A DNA stretch of 64,000 nucleotides, taken from NCBI RefSeq assembly GCF_900188005.1, contig NZ_FZNR01000017.1, positions 62,001 through 126,000 on the forward strand, read 5' to 3'. The notes beneath the pieces are model-generated. The model saw only the letters and a program-made list of their open reading frames with translations, searched no databases and was not told where the DNA came from. Position 1 is the first letter of the stretch. Each line of letters opens with the position of its first letter. Source of the DNA: Actinoplanes regularis. Its GTDB lineage: Bacteria > Actinomycetota > Actinomycetes > Mycobacteriales > Micromonosporaceae. This document shows positions 8,268-17,114 of this stretch, piece by piece. The position numbers and the translations under genes are program-made.

Positions 8268-11200
8268 TTATCCGGACAACGCCGTACGGCACGGCGGCTG
8301 GTATTCGATGCCGGGGAAATGCAGCGCCCATTCGGTACGGGTGAGCGTCGGGTGGGCGAGCGCGCAGACGCGGGCGGCCACCCGCTCGGGGTCCAGGTCC
8401 CAGGACCGGACCGTGCCGTCCGCGCTCGCGGTGGCCAGGTGCCGGCCGTCCGAGGTGAAGGCCACCGCGCTCACGGTCGCGGTGTGGCCGGTCAGGGTGG
8501 CGACCTTCGCCGGCCGGCGGGGATCGCCGACGTTCCACAACCGCACGGTGTGGTCGCCGCTGCTGCTGACGAGCGTCCGGCCGTCCGGGCTGAACCGGAC
8601 CTCCTCGACGTACGCGGTGTGCCCGGTCAGCGTGGCCAGGACGGACGGGCGGTAGGGGTCACTCACCTCCCAGAGCCGGATGGTGCCGTCGTTGGCGCCG
8701 GTCGCCAGGACGCGGCCGACCGGACTGAACGCGGCGGTGGTGACCGCGTCGGTGTGGCCGGCGAGCGTTCCCGCCTCGACCGGACGGTGGGGGTCCGTCA
8801 GATCCCACAACCGTGCCGTGTGGTCGAGACTGGCGGTCGCCAGGATGCGGCTGTCGGCGCTGAAGACGGCCATGTTCAGCGCGTTGATGTGGCTCTTCGC
8901 CGAGAACGCGGCGAGGTCGGCCGGCCGGCGGGCATCGGTGACGTCCCAGAGCCGAGCGGCCCGGCTGCGTGCGCCGAGCACCGCCAGCAGGTGCCCGTCG
9001 GGGCTGCACACTGGCAGGGGGACGTCGTCGACCAGGCCGTGCGGTAGCCGGGACAGTTCCGTGACGTGCCGTGGATCGCTCAGGTCGGAGAGCCGTACGG
9101 TGGTCGGGCCCGCGGCGACCAGGAGCCGGGAATTCTGGCAGAAGGTCACCGAACCGTCCGCGGGGACGTCGATCGGGTCGGCCGGCCCGGACCGGTCGTC
9201 GACCGTCCACACCCGTACCGCCGGCGCCCGGCCCGGACCGAGCAGCAGCCGGTGGTCGTCCGGGCCGAACTGCAACGGCCGGACCGCGTCCGGTTGGCCG
9301 GTCGGAACCGGGCCGGTCAGCTCCCACAACCGGACGGTGTAGTCGTAGCTGCCGGTGGCCAGGGTCCGGCCGTCCGGGCTGAACGCGACCCCGGCGATCG
9401 CGTTCGTGTCGCCGGGTTCGTCCGCGTGCCGGTCGAGGACGGTGATCGGTACCGGCCTGCCGGGATTCGTCACGTTCCACAACCGGGCCGTGGCGTCACC
9501 GCTGCCGGTGGCCAGGGTGCGGCCGTCCGGGCTGAACGCGACCGAGTACACCAGACCGGTGTGCGCCCTCATCACGCTCGACACGTTGCGGGCGGCGAGG
9601 TCCCACAGCCGGGCGGTGTGGTCGTAGCTCGCGGTGGCCAGGGTGCGGCCGTCCGGGCTGAACGCGATCATGCTCACCACCGCGGTGTGCCCGGTCAGCA
9701 CACCGGCTTCGACGGGCCGCCGCGGATCGGTGACGTCCCAGAGCCGGACCTCGCGCTCGTCCCCACCGGCCAGGGTCCGGCCGTCCGGGCTGAACGCGAC
9801 CGCGAACCACGCCCGCGCGCCGGTGAGGGTGGCGATCGGACGAGGGTGTGCCCGGTCCGCGACGTCCCAGAGCCGGATGGTGCGGTCGTAGCTCGCGGTG
9901 GCCAGGACGCGGCCGTCCGGGCTGAACGCCGCCTGGTCGACGGAGCCGTGATGACCGGTGAGGGCGGTGATCCGGGTGACGTGGCCCGGATCCCGGACGT
10001 CCCAGAGGATCACCGTACGGTCGGCGCTGGTGGTGACCAGGGTGGTGCTGTCCGGGCTGAACGTCACCGACGACACGTAGTCCGACGCCGCGTCGAGCAC
10101 GGCTCGCAGCGTCGGGCGGTGCGCGACGCTGGTGTCCCAGAGCCGGACCGTCCGGTCGCTGCCGGCACTGGCCAGCAGCCGGCGGTCGGGGCTGAACCGC
10201 ACGTCGTGCACGTACCCGGTGTGCCCGGTCAGCCGGATGGAGTACGGCGCCGCGAACGAGCTGAGCAGCGCGCCCCGCGCCTCCGAGGTCTGGGCCAGGC
10301 GGTACGCGGCGAGGCTCAGCTGGTTGGCCAGGGCCGGGTTGTCACCGCGGAGCGGGTCGACCTCCTGGGCGACCTGCCGGGACACGGCCTCGTCCCGCTG
10401 CCGGGTGGAGATCTGCTCGGCCCGCGCCGCCAGCACGGTCATGGTCGTGGCGAGCAGGAACAGCACGGTGAGCGCGGCGACCAGTTGGCGCAGGCGGCGG
10501 GTCCGGCGCCGGGCGGCGTGCTGTTCGGCGAGCTCGCGGGCCACCGAGGCGGCCAGGAACTCGCGGGCCACCGGGTTAAGCGCCGGTGCGCCGGTGCGCT
10601 GCGCCCACTCCTGCGCCACCGCGAGCCGGGCACCGCGGTACAGGGCGGTGTGGCAGCGCTGTTCCCGCTGCCAGGTGGTGGCGGCCTCGACCAGGTGGCG
10701 GCGGGTGAGCATGCCGGCGCGGTCGACCTCCAGCCAGCCGCGCAGCAGCGGCCAGGCGGTCAGCAGCGCCTCGTGGCTGAGCTGGACCCGGTCGGCGTCC
10801 ACGGTGATCAGTCGCTGGGCGACGAAGCGGTCGAGCACCTCGGTCACCTGGCCGGTCGAGCCGTCGCACTCGGCGACCAGCTCGGCCCACTCGCGGCGGC
10901 GCCGGGTGTCCGGGGCGTCCGCGGCGATGTGCACCAGGCCGAGGAACACCTGTCGCGCGAGGTGCCGCTGGTGCTCGTCGAACGCCGCGTACACCGCGTC
11001 GGCGGAGGCCGCGACGGCGCGGTCGATGCCGCCGACCTCGCGGTAGTCGGCGACGGTGAGCCGGCGGTCGCGGCTGTGCTGCCAGGTCGCGAGCAGTGCG
11101 TGCGACAGCAGCGGGAGTACGGCGGCGTCGTGCGCCCGGGTCGGGATCTCGCCGGAGCCGACCTCGCTGAGCAGCAGCTCGACGAGGCCGTCGGTCACCT

Positions 11201-12203
11201 CCACGCCGGCCTTGCGGGCCGGTTCGGTGATCGCGCGGCGCAGCTCGGCGTCGGCCATCGGCGCGACCGTGAGCTGGTTGGCGCGCACCGCCGCGACGAG
11301 CTCGGGATGCCGCAGCAGCGGGGCGTAGAAATCGGCCCGGAGCCCGATCACCACCAGGGCCCGTCCCGGACCGGCCACGGCGCAGAGCGCGGTGACGAAC
11401 GACTGCCGCTGGGCGCCGTCGACGCAGGTGGTGAACGCCTCCTCGAACTGGTCGACCACGAGCAGCAGCCGGTGCGAGCCGGGATCGGCGCGCCGGGCGT
11501 AGTCCGCCGCGCGGGAGGGGGAGTCGTGCAGGTCGGCCGTGACCTCCTCGGCCGGCAGCCCGGTCGCGGCGGCCAGTTGGGCCGCGAGTTCGTCGAGGGG
11601 CGAGCGGCCCGGGGTGAACAGCCGCACCGACCAGCCGTCGCCGTCGAGCCGGCCGCCCAGGACCGCGTGGATCAGCCCGGCGCGCAGCAGCGAGGACTTG
11701 CCCGCACCGGAGGCGCCGACGACGACCTGCATCCCGCCGCCCGCCGCGTACCCGGTCGCGAGACGGTCGATCAGTTCGGCGGTCAGGGCCTCACGCCCGA
11801 AGAACCAGTCCGCGTGCTCGGCTTCGAAGCTGGCCAGGCCCCGGTACGGCTCGGGGCCCAGCGGACGGGGGCCAGGTGCCTGCCGCAGCCGCTGCCAGAC
11901 CGCCACCCAGGCGGCGAGCAGCGCGGGGTCGGTGACGCCGCACGCCCGCAGCACCTGGACGAAGAGTTCCCGTGAGGCCGCGGCGGGCAGACCACGGCCG
12001 GCGAACCAGTCGCCGATGGTGCTGTGGTTGCGGTAGCTGCCGGTCTTGGCCGCGACCTGGCGCACGCTCAGGTCGGCCCCCTGACGTAGCAGGGTCAACT
12101 CCCGGCCGAAGTCCTCCCGGGTCACGATCCGCTCCGGGTCGGCGTCCGGTGCGGGCGGCGCCGCGGCCGATGAACCCCGTACTGCCATTCCTCCCCCATC
12201 CAT
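8268..12203 (-). CDS. HTH-nSTAND NTPase with TM helix and 14 WD40 repeats
   Basis: A 1311-residue signalling protein. Order: Cro/C1-like HTH (residues ~30-90, LSVRQVAAKTGSYRNHSTIGDWF); nSTAND NTPase beginning PYRGLASFEAEHADWFFGRE (~122) with Walker A GASGAGKSS (~160) and Walker B LLLVVDQFEEAF; a membrane helix at ~568-590 (QLVAALTVLFLLATTMTVLA); then ~650 residues holding 14 WD40 units (FSPDGRTLATxSxDxTxRLWD), enough for two seven-bladed propellers. Units 8-10 are degenerate. The predicted topology places the propellers on the opposite side of the membrane from the NTPase and HTH. ATG 12203 is used; an alternative is ATG 12188. It is divergent from a sigma factor gene, suggesting a shared regulatory unit. 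The ligand is unknown. Confidence 0.88.
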   Translation of the reverse strand: MDGGGMAVRGSSAAAPPAPDADPERIVTREDFGRELTLLRQGADLSVRQVAAKTGSYRNHSTIGDWFAGRGLPAAASRELFVQVLRACGVTDPALLAAWVAVWQRLRQAPGPRPLGPEPYRGLASFEAEHADWFFGREALTAELIDRLATGYAAGGGMQVVVGASGAGKSSLLRAGLIHAVLGGRLDGDGWSVRLFTPGRSPLDELAAQLAAATGLPAEEVTADLHDSPSRAADYARRADPGSHRLLLVVDQFEEAFTTCVDGAQRQSFVTALCAVAGPGRALVVIGLRADFYAPLLRHPELVAAVRANQLTVAPMADAELRRAITEPARKAGVEVTDGLVELLLSEVGSGEIPTRAHDAAVLPLLSHALLATWQHSRDRRLTVADYREVGGIDRAVAASADAVYAAFDEHQRHLARQVFLGLVHIAADAPDTRRRREWAELVAECDGSTGQVTEVLDRFVAQRLITVDADRVQLSHEALLTAWPLLRGWLEVDRAGMLTRRHLVEAATTWQREQRCHTALYRGARLAVAQEWAQRTGAPALNPVAREFLAASVARELAEQHAARRRTRRLRQLVAALTVLFLLATTMTVLAARAEQISTRQRDEAVSRQVAQEVDPLRGDNPALANQLSLAAYRLAQTSEARGALLSSFAAPYSIRLTGHTGYVHDVRFSPDRRLLASAGSDRTVRLWDTSVAHRPTLRAVLDAASDYVSSVTFSPDSTTLVTTSADRTVILWDVRDPGHVTRITALTGHHGSVDQAAFSPDGRVLATASYDRTIRLWDVADRAHPRPIATLTGARAWFAVAFSPDGRTLAGGDEREVRLWDVTDPRRPVEAGVLTGHTAVVSMIAFSPDGRTLATASYDHTARLWDLAARNVSSVMRAHTGLVYSVAFSPDGRTLATGSGDATARLWNVTNPGRPVPITVLDRHADEPGDTNAIAGVAFSPDGRTLATGSYDYTVRLWELTGPVPTGQPDAVRPLQFGPDDHRLLLGPGRAPAVRVWTVDDRSGPADPIDVPADGSVTFCQNSRLLVAAGPTTVRLSDLSDPRHVTELSRLPHGLVDDVPLPVCSPDGHLLAVLGARSRAARLWDVTDARRPADLAAFSAKSHINALNMAVFSADSRILATASLDHTARLWDLTDPHRPVEAGTLAGHTDAVTTAAFSPVGRVLATGANDGTIRLWEVSDPYRPSVLATLTGHTAYVEEVRFSPDGRTLVSSSGDHTVRLWNVGDPRRPAKVATLTGHTATVSAVAFTSDGRHLATASADGTVRSWDLDPERVAARVCALAHPTLTRTEWALHFPGIEYQPPCRTALSG

Positions 12204-12277
12204 CCGGCTCGACGGACGCGACGACAGGGCCCGTCGACGTACGTCGATGCAGTTCTGGCACGGGGGCGGACACTACC

Positions 12278-12290
12278 GTAGCGTCGCTAC
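12278..12290. promoter_or_regulatory. Palindrome in divergent STAND/sigma promoter region
   Basis: GTAGCG-T-CGCTAC is a perfect 6-bp inverted repeat with a single-base centre, in the 230-base region between the STAND gene and the sigma factor gene. A possible operator for the HTH-containing STAND protein or another regulator; only the symmetry is observed. Confidence 0.3.
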
Positions 12291-12435
12291 GCCCCTGTGC
12301 TCCGGTGGCGACTGTGCGTCGCATTTCGTACGCGCAGCGTCGTTTCCGTCCAAAGTCGAGTCCTCAGGTAAGAAGTGGGGCGGTGCGCGCATTACCTCGT
12401 GACGAGCCACTGCCGGCACAGAGGAGAGAAGGACT

Positions 12436-12987
12436 GTGGAGCATCCCGACGACAGCCGTCGGTTCACCGCGATCTATCACGCGTGCTACCCGCAGGTGTA
12501 CGCGTACGCGGTGAGCCGGGCCGGCCGTGACCTCGCCGAGGACGTGGCCGGCGATACGTTCCTGACCGCGTGGCGCAGGCTCGACGCGATACCGCCGGCG
12601 CCGCTGCCCTGGCTGCTCGGGGTCGCCCGCAACATGATCCGTGAGCGGTACCGGGTCGAGGTGCGGCAGGCCGGTATCACGACCGAGCTGCGGGCCTGGG
12701 TCGAGCGGACACAGGCGGAAGCCGATGTCGCCGACAGTGTGGCGGAACGGGCGGCGATGCTCGACGCGCTGGCCCGGCTCGGCGACGAGGACCGGGAACT
12801 GCTGACGCTGGTCGCCTGGCACGGCCTGAGCACCCGCGAGGCGGCCCGGGTGGTCGGCTGCTCGACCGCCACGTACTTCGTTCGCCTGCATCGGGCCCGC
12901 CGCCGTCTCGAACAGGCACTCGCCGGCCCGCCGCCGGCGGCTCGTCGCGTCCCCGTTTCCGCGCAGAACCAGGAGTACACCCGATGA
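12436..12987 (+). CDS. RNA polymerase sigma factor, sigma-70 (ECF) family
   Basis: A 183-residue two-domain sigma factor. Region 2 is FTAIYHACYPQVYAYAVSR ... DVAGDTFLTAWRRLD (residues ~12-55), and region 4 is EDRELLTLVAWHGLSTREAA ... FVRLHRARRRLEQAL (~115-165), the ECF layout without region 3. Translation starts at GTG 12436 after GGAGAGAAGG. The stop overlaps the next start by 4 bases (ATGA), coupling it to the CU044_5270-type membrane protein, a common pairing for this sigma group. The stimulus is unknown. It is divergent from the HTH-nSTAND-WD40 gene. Confidence 0.92.
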   Translation: MEHPDDSRRFTAIYHACYPQVYAYAVSRAGRDLAEDVAGDTFLTAWRRLDAIPPAPLPWLLGVARNMIRERYRVEVRQAGITTELRAWVERTQAEADVADSVAERAAMLDALARLGDEDRELLTLVAWHGLSTREAARVVGCSTATYFVRLHRARRRLEQALAGPPPAARRVPVSAQNQEYTR

Positions 12988-13955
12988 GTAAGCACCGCGA
13001 CACCATGCAGGCGCTGGCGAAGGCCCGGCCGAGCCGGCTCGAGCCGGACGGTCCCTTGCCCGACCCGGCCGCGCTCACCGCGTACCCCCGGGAAGTCGCT
13101 CGGATGGCGCGGGCGCCGCGGCCCGGCCGCCGCCTGGCGCTGGTCGGCGGCGGGGTGGCGGTCGTGGCCGCGGTCGCCACCGTGCTGAGTCTGCGGACCG
13201 GAGTGCCGGCGCCGAACGCCACGGCGTCCTCCTCCGTCTCCGCCACGACCGCCCCCACGGTGGTCCCGACGACCGCCGCCGGCCTGCTGCTGGTGGCGGC
13301 GGAGCGCTACGACGCGGAACCGGTTCGCGACGGCCGCTACTGGGTGGTGCGCTTCCAGCACGGCGAGCAGGCGAAGCCCACGATCGTCGACGAGCAGTGG
13401 CTCGCGCTGCGGGACGGCGACCCGAGCGTCGCGTACTTCAAGGTCGGCTCCCGCGACTGGCGGGCCCGGCCCATGGAGGGCCACAGCGCGGCGAACAACT
13501 TCCTGCTGGCGGGACAGACCCGACCGCCCGCCGAACTGGCCGCGCTGCCCTCCGATCCGGACCGGCTCAAGGCGCGGCTGCTCTCGTGGTACAGCGACGA
13601 GGTCAGTAACGAGGGCCGGGACCAGTATCTCTTCTACTGCGGAGTGGCGATCACGCTGAACCTGCCGGTCCCCGCGCCGGTCCGGGCGGCCGCCTACCGG
13701 ATGCTGGCAAAGCTGCCCGGCATCACCGCGCTGGGCAGGGTCACCGACGCCCTCGGCCGCGACGGGATGGCGGTCGGCTACAGCCGGCGCGGCGACAGCG
13801 GCAACGTGTCGCAGCAGCGGCTCATCGTCGACCCGGCGACCGGGTACGCCTTGGCGCAGGAATCCTGGACCAAGGGCGAGCGGGGCCGGTACACCGCCGT
13901 CCTGAAGTCGCAGTGGTCGGACGAGAGCCTGCCGGACGCCGCCGATCTGAAGTGA
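12984..13955 (+). CDS. CU044_5270-family membrane protein, putative anti-sigma partner
   Basis: A 323-residue protein with an N-terminal cytoplasmic segment (1-50), one membrane helix (LALVGGGVAVVAAVATVLSL, ~51-71) and a ~240-residue extracellular domain. The layout and the preceding sigma gene match the actinobacterial CU044_5270 family, which regularly sits directly behind ECF sigma genes. An anti-sigma or signal-sensing role is inferred from that pairing and topology; no zinc-binding ZAS motif (HxxxCxxC) is visible in the short cytoplasmic part. Confidence 0.8.
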   Translation: MSKHRDTMQALAKARPSRLEPDGPLPDPAALTAYPREVARMARAPRPGRRLALVGGGVAVVAAVATVLSLRTGVPAPNATASSSVSATTAPTVVPTTAAGLLLVAAERYDAEPVRDGRYWVVRFQHGEQAKPTIVDEQWLALRDGDPSVAYFKVGSRDWRARPMEGHSAANNFLLAGQTRPPAELAALPSDPDRLKARLLSWYSDEVSNEGRDQYLFYCGVAITLNLPVPAPVRAAAYRMLAKLPGITALGRVTDALGRDGMAVGYSRRGDSGNVSQQRLIVDPATGYALAQESWTKGERGRYTAVLKSQWSDESLPDAADLK

Positions 13956-13960
13956 GGTGC

Positions 13961-13994
13961 GGGGCGCCCACGGAGCTCGATCCGTGGGCGCCCC
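13961..13994. terminator. Bidirectional hairpin terminator
   Basis: A perfect 14-bp stem (GGGGCGCCCACGGA / TCCGTGGGCGCCCC) with loop GCTCGA lies between two convergent stop codons, those of the CU044_5270-type gene (13955) and the lamin-tail gene (13999). It is well placed to end transcription from both sides. Confidence 0.88.
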
Positions 13995-13998
13995 GGCA

Positions 13999-15981
13999 TC
14001 AGCAGGGGAACGTGCCGCTGTAGAGGGCGTGGCCGTACGACGAGGTGCCGGAGCCGAATCCCCAGACGCCGTCGTCGGACCACACCGCCTCGCGTGCGCC
14101 GTTGACGCACGTGGCGGCCGGGGCGATCGCGAAGCCCTCGAGGTTGCCGACCGGCAGCACGGCCGGGTTCGTGTAGGTCGCGTCCGCGACGATCGCGCCG
14201 CCGGCGTTCACCTTCAGGAACGTGTGCGTCTCACCGCAGGTGTTGTCGCAGGTCGCGACTATGCGCTGGGTGCCCGCGTCGAACAGGACGTCCATCACCG
14301 AGGTCTTGCCGGTGGCGACGGTGCCGAAGGTGGTGAGCGTGCCGTCCGAGTTGAGGCCGTAGATGTGCAGCGTGCCGTCCCACTCGAGGCCGGCGAAGAA
14401 CAGGCCCGACCCGTGCAGCGGGTAGTTCGCCGGGTTGTAGGCCGCCCCGGTCAGCGGGTCGATCCAGCCGCCGGCGGTCAGCCAGCTGTCCGGTACGTAG
14501 GCCACCCCCTCGAAACCGAGGTTGGCGTCGTCCTTGTCGCCGGTGTTGAGCTGCGGGAACTGCGAGGTCATGTCCCACTGGCGCAGCGGGGTGAGCGTCG
14601 AACCGGTCGCGGCCGGGTCGAACTCCATGATCGTGTCCTTGGGGACCGTGTTGTGGTCGTTGTCGCGCTCCGAAGTGAGGTAGAGGTGGCCGTTGCCGCC
14701 GATCGTCAGCCCCTCCGCGTCCGGCTCACCGGATCCGCCGGCGAAACGGAGGTGCTTGCCCGTCGCGCTCCAGGACGCGTCCGGGATCCACTTGGTACCG
14801 CTCTTGACCAGCTTGAACAGCCAGCTCTTGTTCTTGACCGCCCACAGCGTCGACGGGTTCGACGGGTCGAACGCCAGGCCGCTCACGTCGCGGCCCTCGG
14901 GACCGGTGGAGGTGGTGAAGGCGCAGACGTTGTCGGCGATGGTGACGTCCAGGCCACCGGGCCACGCCACGGTGCCGGCCGGGGCCGAGCCCGTACCCGT
15001 CGCCGCCTCCGGGGTGCAGCCGCTCGTCAGCGCACCGCCGCCGCCGAGCAGCTGACCGGTCGGCGGCTGCGTCGAGGTCGGCGTCGGGGTCGGTGAAGCG
15101 CCCGAGCAGGAGTTCGCGCCGCCGAGCGTCGCGGTGGTGGCCGTCCGGAACCAGCCGGTGCCGTCGGCGCATCGCTCGTCCGACGGCTTGGCCCCGTCGA
15201 GCATCCAGGTCACCGAGTCGATCGTGTTGCCGCTGCCGTCGATGAGGAACAGCGCGTCGTTGTCGCCGAGGCCGATCGTGGAGTTGAACGTGGCGTACCC
15301 GCCGGCGGCGATGCTGGTCGTGCTCGGCGACGACGACGAGATCGAGGATGTGGAGTGGGAGGTGTCGCCGTCGACGTACTTCCACGAACCGATGCTGACC
15401 GCACTGGTGCCGCCGTTGTACAACTCGACGGTGTCGGAGCCGTTCGAGGTCACCTCGTTGATCCGCAGCCGGCCGGCGGCCGGGATCGTCGCCGGGCAGC
15501 CGGCGGCGTTCGCGGAACCGAACGTCGCCGCGGTCGTCGCGGTCACCCACGCGCCGGTACCGTCCGCGCCGCAGCGGGCCATCGCCGGCTTGGCCTTGTT
15601 CGTGGCCCACTCGACGCGGTCGACCACCGTGCCGTCCGCCGAGTAGATCACCAGCTTGTCGGAGTCACCGAGGCCCTTGGGAGAATTGAAGGTGACGAAG
15701 CCGCCCGCGGGGATCGTGGTCGAGGACGGGCTGAACGACTGCGGCGAGAAGCCGTCGTCCGACATCTTCCAGCCGCTGACGCTGACCGGCGTCGAGCCGG
15801 CGTTGTACAGCTCGACCGTGTCGTTGTTGCTCGACGTGACCTCGTTGATCCGGATGTTCTGGTAGCCGGCGGGATCGGCGGCCGCCGCGGGCCGCGTGGC
15901 GGCGAACGCGACGACAGCGAGACCGGAGACGGTCAGGACGCCGGCGCGAGCCAGGGCGGTGCGGGCAGGGGTGTACGACAT
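13999..15981 (-). CDS. Secreted lamin-tail-domain protein with esterase/phytase-like propeller
   Basis: A 660-residue exported protein. After a signal peptide (cleavage near AAAADPAG) come two lamin-tail (LTD) domains: the first starts YQNIRINEVTSSNNDTVELYN and the second starts GRLRINEVTSNGSDTVELYN. A Thr/Pro linker (SPTPTPTSTQPPTG) leads into a ~350-residue propeller-like domain with VSGLAFDPSNPSTLWAVKN and SGEPDAEGLTIGGNGHLYLTSERDN, resembling the 'esterase-like activity of phytase' family. The start at 15981 (MSYTPARTALARAG) gives a normal signal peptide; a TTG at 16014 would add 11 residues. Likely extracellular phosphoester or ester chemistry, but the activity is unproven. Confidence 0.8.
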   Translation of the reverse strand: MSYTPARTALARAGVLTVSGLAVVAFAATRPAAAADPAGYQNIRINEVTSSNNDTVELYNAGSTPVSVSGWKMSDDGFSPQSFSPSSTTIPAGGFVTFNSPKGLGDSDKLVIYSADGTVVDRVEWATNKAKPAMARCGADGTGAWVTATTAATFGSANAAGCPATIPAAGRLRINEVTSNGSDTVELYNGGTSAVSIGSWKYVDGDTSHSTSSISSSSPSTTSIAAGGYATFNSTIGLGDNDALFLIDGSGNTIDSVTWMLDGAKPSDERCADGTGWFRTATTATLGGANSCSGASPTPTPTSTQPPTGQLLGGGGALTSGCTPEAATGTGSAPAGTVAWPGGLDVTIADNVCAFTTSTGPEGRDVSGLAFDPSNPSTLWAVKNKSWLFKLVKSGTKWIPDASWSATGKHLRFAGGSGEPDAEGLTIGGNGHLYLTSERDNDHNTVPKDTIMEFDPAATGSTLTPLRQWDMTSQFPQLNTGDKDDANLGFEGVAYVPDSWLTAGGWIDPLTGAAYNPANYPLHGSGLFFAGLEWDGTLHIYGLNSDGTLTTFGTVATGKTSVMDVLFDAGTQRIVATCDNTCGETHTFLKVNAGGAIVADATYTNPAVLPVGNLEGFAIAPAATCVNGAREAVWSDDGVWGFGSGTSSYGHALYSGTFPC

Positions 15982-16180
15982 GGACAGCACGTTGCTGAGC
16001 CGATGTTGAGGCAACGCGAATTCGATCTGAAGATCATGTGCTGCCCGTCGGAACTCCGGTCGCCGGTCTCCGGGGCCTCGTCTCAGCAGGCGGCACGGGC
16101 TGTCCGGGTCGCCGGCGTGGACCGATCGCTGAATAGGCTGGCGGCATCGGTTTCGGCCTCGGTAGCGAGAGGACGCGGTT

Positions 16181-16516
16181 GTGCCGCTGCTGTTCTCCTA
16201 CGGGACACTTCGTGATCCCGCTGTGCAGAAGTCCACTTTCGGTCGTGAGCTCGTCGGCCGCGAGGACCGGATCATCGGGTTCCGGCTCGATCAGGTGCGG
16301 ATCACCGATCCGCACGTGCTGGCGGTCAGCGGCCTGACCCATCACCCCATCCTCTCCGCCACCGGTGCCGCCGCCGACACCGTGGCCGGCTCCGTCCTGG
16401 AGATCACCGAGGACGAGTTGCTGCAGGCCGACGAGTACGAGGTCGACGACTACCAGCGGGTCTCCGCACCACTCGCCTCCGGCGACACGGCCTGGGTGTA
16501 CGTCGCCCGAGACTGA
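16181..16516 (+). CDS. Gamma-glutamylcyclotransferase-like (AIG2/GGCT fold) protein
   Basis: A 111-residue small protein of the GGCT/AIG2 superfamily. The hallmark phosphate-binding-like YGTLR motif (residues 7-11, LLFSYGTLRDPAVQ) is followed by FGRELVGRED, and a candidate catalytic glutamate lies in LLQADEYEVDDYQR. Translation starts at GTG 16181 after GAGAGGACG. Relatives remove gamma-glutamylamines or act on gamma-glutamyl peptides; the substrate here is unknown. It is a single-gene unit followed by a strong hairpin. Confidence 0.82.
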   Translation: MPLLFSYGTLRDPAVQKSTFGRELVGREDRIIGFRLDQVRITDPHVLAVSGLTHHPILSATGAAADTVAGSVLEITEDELLQADEYEVDDYQRVSAPLASGDTAWVYVARD

Positions 16517-16643
16517 CCCCGGCCGCATCCGCCGGCAGAACGAGCGGCTGAGACCCGCCTCTGCGGCGTGTCCGGCAATGCTCAAGCGGCGAGCCTCGGA
16601 CGGTGTCCAGGACATGCTTGCCGAGTCGCGGTGACGTCTACCG

Positions 16644-16677
16644 ACCGGCCCGTACGCGACTTTGCGTACGGGCCGGT
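16644..16677. terminator. Hairpin terminator after the GGCT-like gene
   Basis: A perfect 14-bp stem (ACCGGCCCGTACGC / GCGTACGGGCCGGT) with the 6-base loop GACTTT, about 130 bases after the GGCT-like gene and 50 bases before the next start. Most likely an intrinsic terminator. Confidence 0.78.
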
Positions 16678-16726
16678 ACCGCGATGAGCTGACGCCGTTC
16701 CCGGCCGTACGGCCGATAGTCGGGTC

Positions 16727-17107
16727 ATGGCGAACGAGTGCGCGAACGACACCGGCCACCGCTCCGGATGGGTCACCGCGACCTGCGCCGCGCTGGTGCT
16801 GGCCGCGGTCGGTGACGCCGGCCCGGAGATCGTCGCCTCGCGCAGCCTGGTGGCCGGTTATGACGGGCCCGGACCGCTGATCTATCTCGGTGTCGCCGTG
16901 CTGGTCGCGGCGCTGCGATGGCGTTTCGTGCCGTCGGCGGCGGTGGTGATGTCGGCGTTCTTCCTGTTCGGTGGGTTCGCTGACGCGGACTTCGTCGACC
17001 GGCTCACCGCCGGTTCCGGAGCCGGATTCGTCGCGGCCTGGCTACAGATGCTCAGTTTCGCCGCGGCGATCGTCTGCGGGACGGCCGCCATCCGGCGACG
17101 TCAGTGA
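16727..17107 (+). CDS. Small integral membrane protein of unknown function
   Basis: A 126-residue hydrophobic protein with four predicted membrane segments (around ATCAALVLAAVG, LIYLGVAVLVAAL, AVVMSAFFLFGGF and WLQMLSFAAAIVCG) and short loops, ending in a basic tail (IRRRQ). No family motif recognised. It is separated from the next small membrane protein by only 7 bases, so the two are probably co-transcribed and may work together. Confidence 0.7.
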   Translation: MANECANDTGHRSGWVTATCAALVLAAVGDAGPEIVASRSLVAGYDGPGPLIYLGVAVLVAALRWRFVPSAAVVMSAFFLFGGFADADFVDRLTAGSGAGFVAAWLQMLSFAAAIVCGTAAIRRRQ

Positions 17108-17114
17108 GGAGAAG

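Noticed and set aside
9066..11975. Very long plus-strand open frame opposite the nSTAND-WD40 gene
   Set aside because: It is the antisense shadow of the WD40 repeats; its product is Arg/Gly-rich and repetitive without any family motif, while the minus-strand reading has clear domains.
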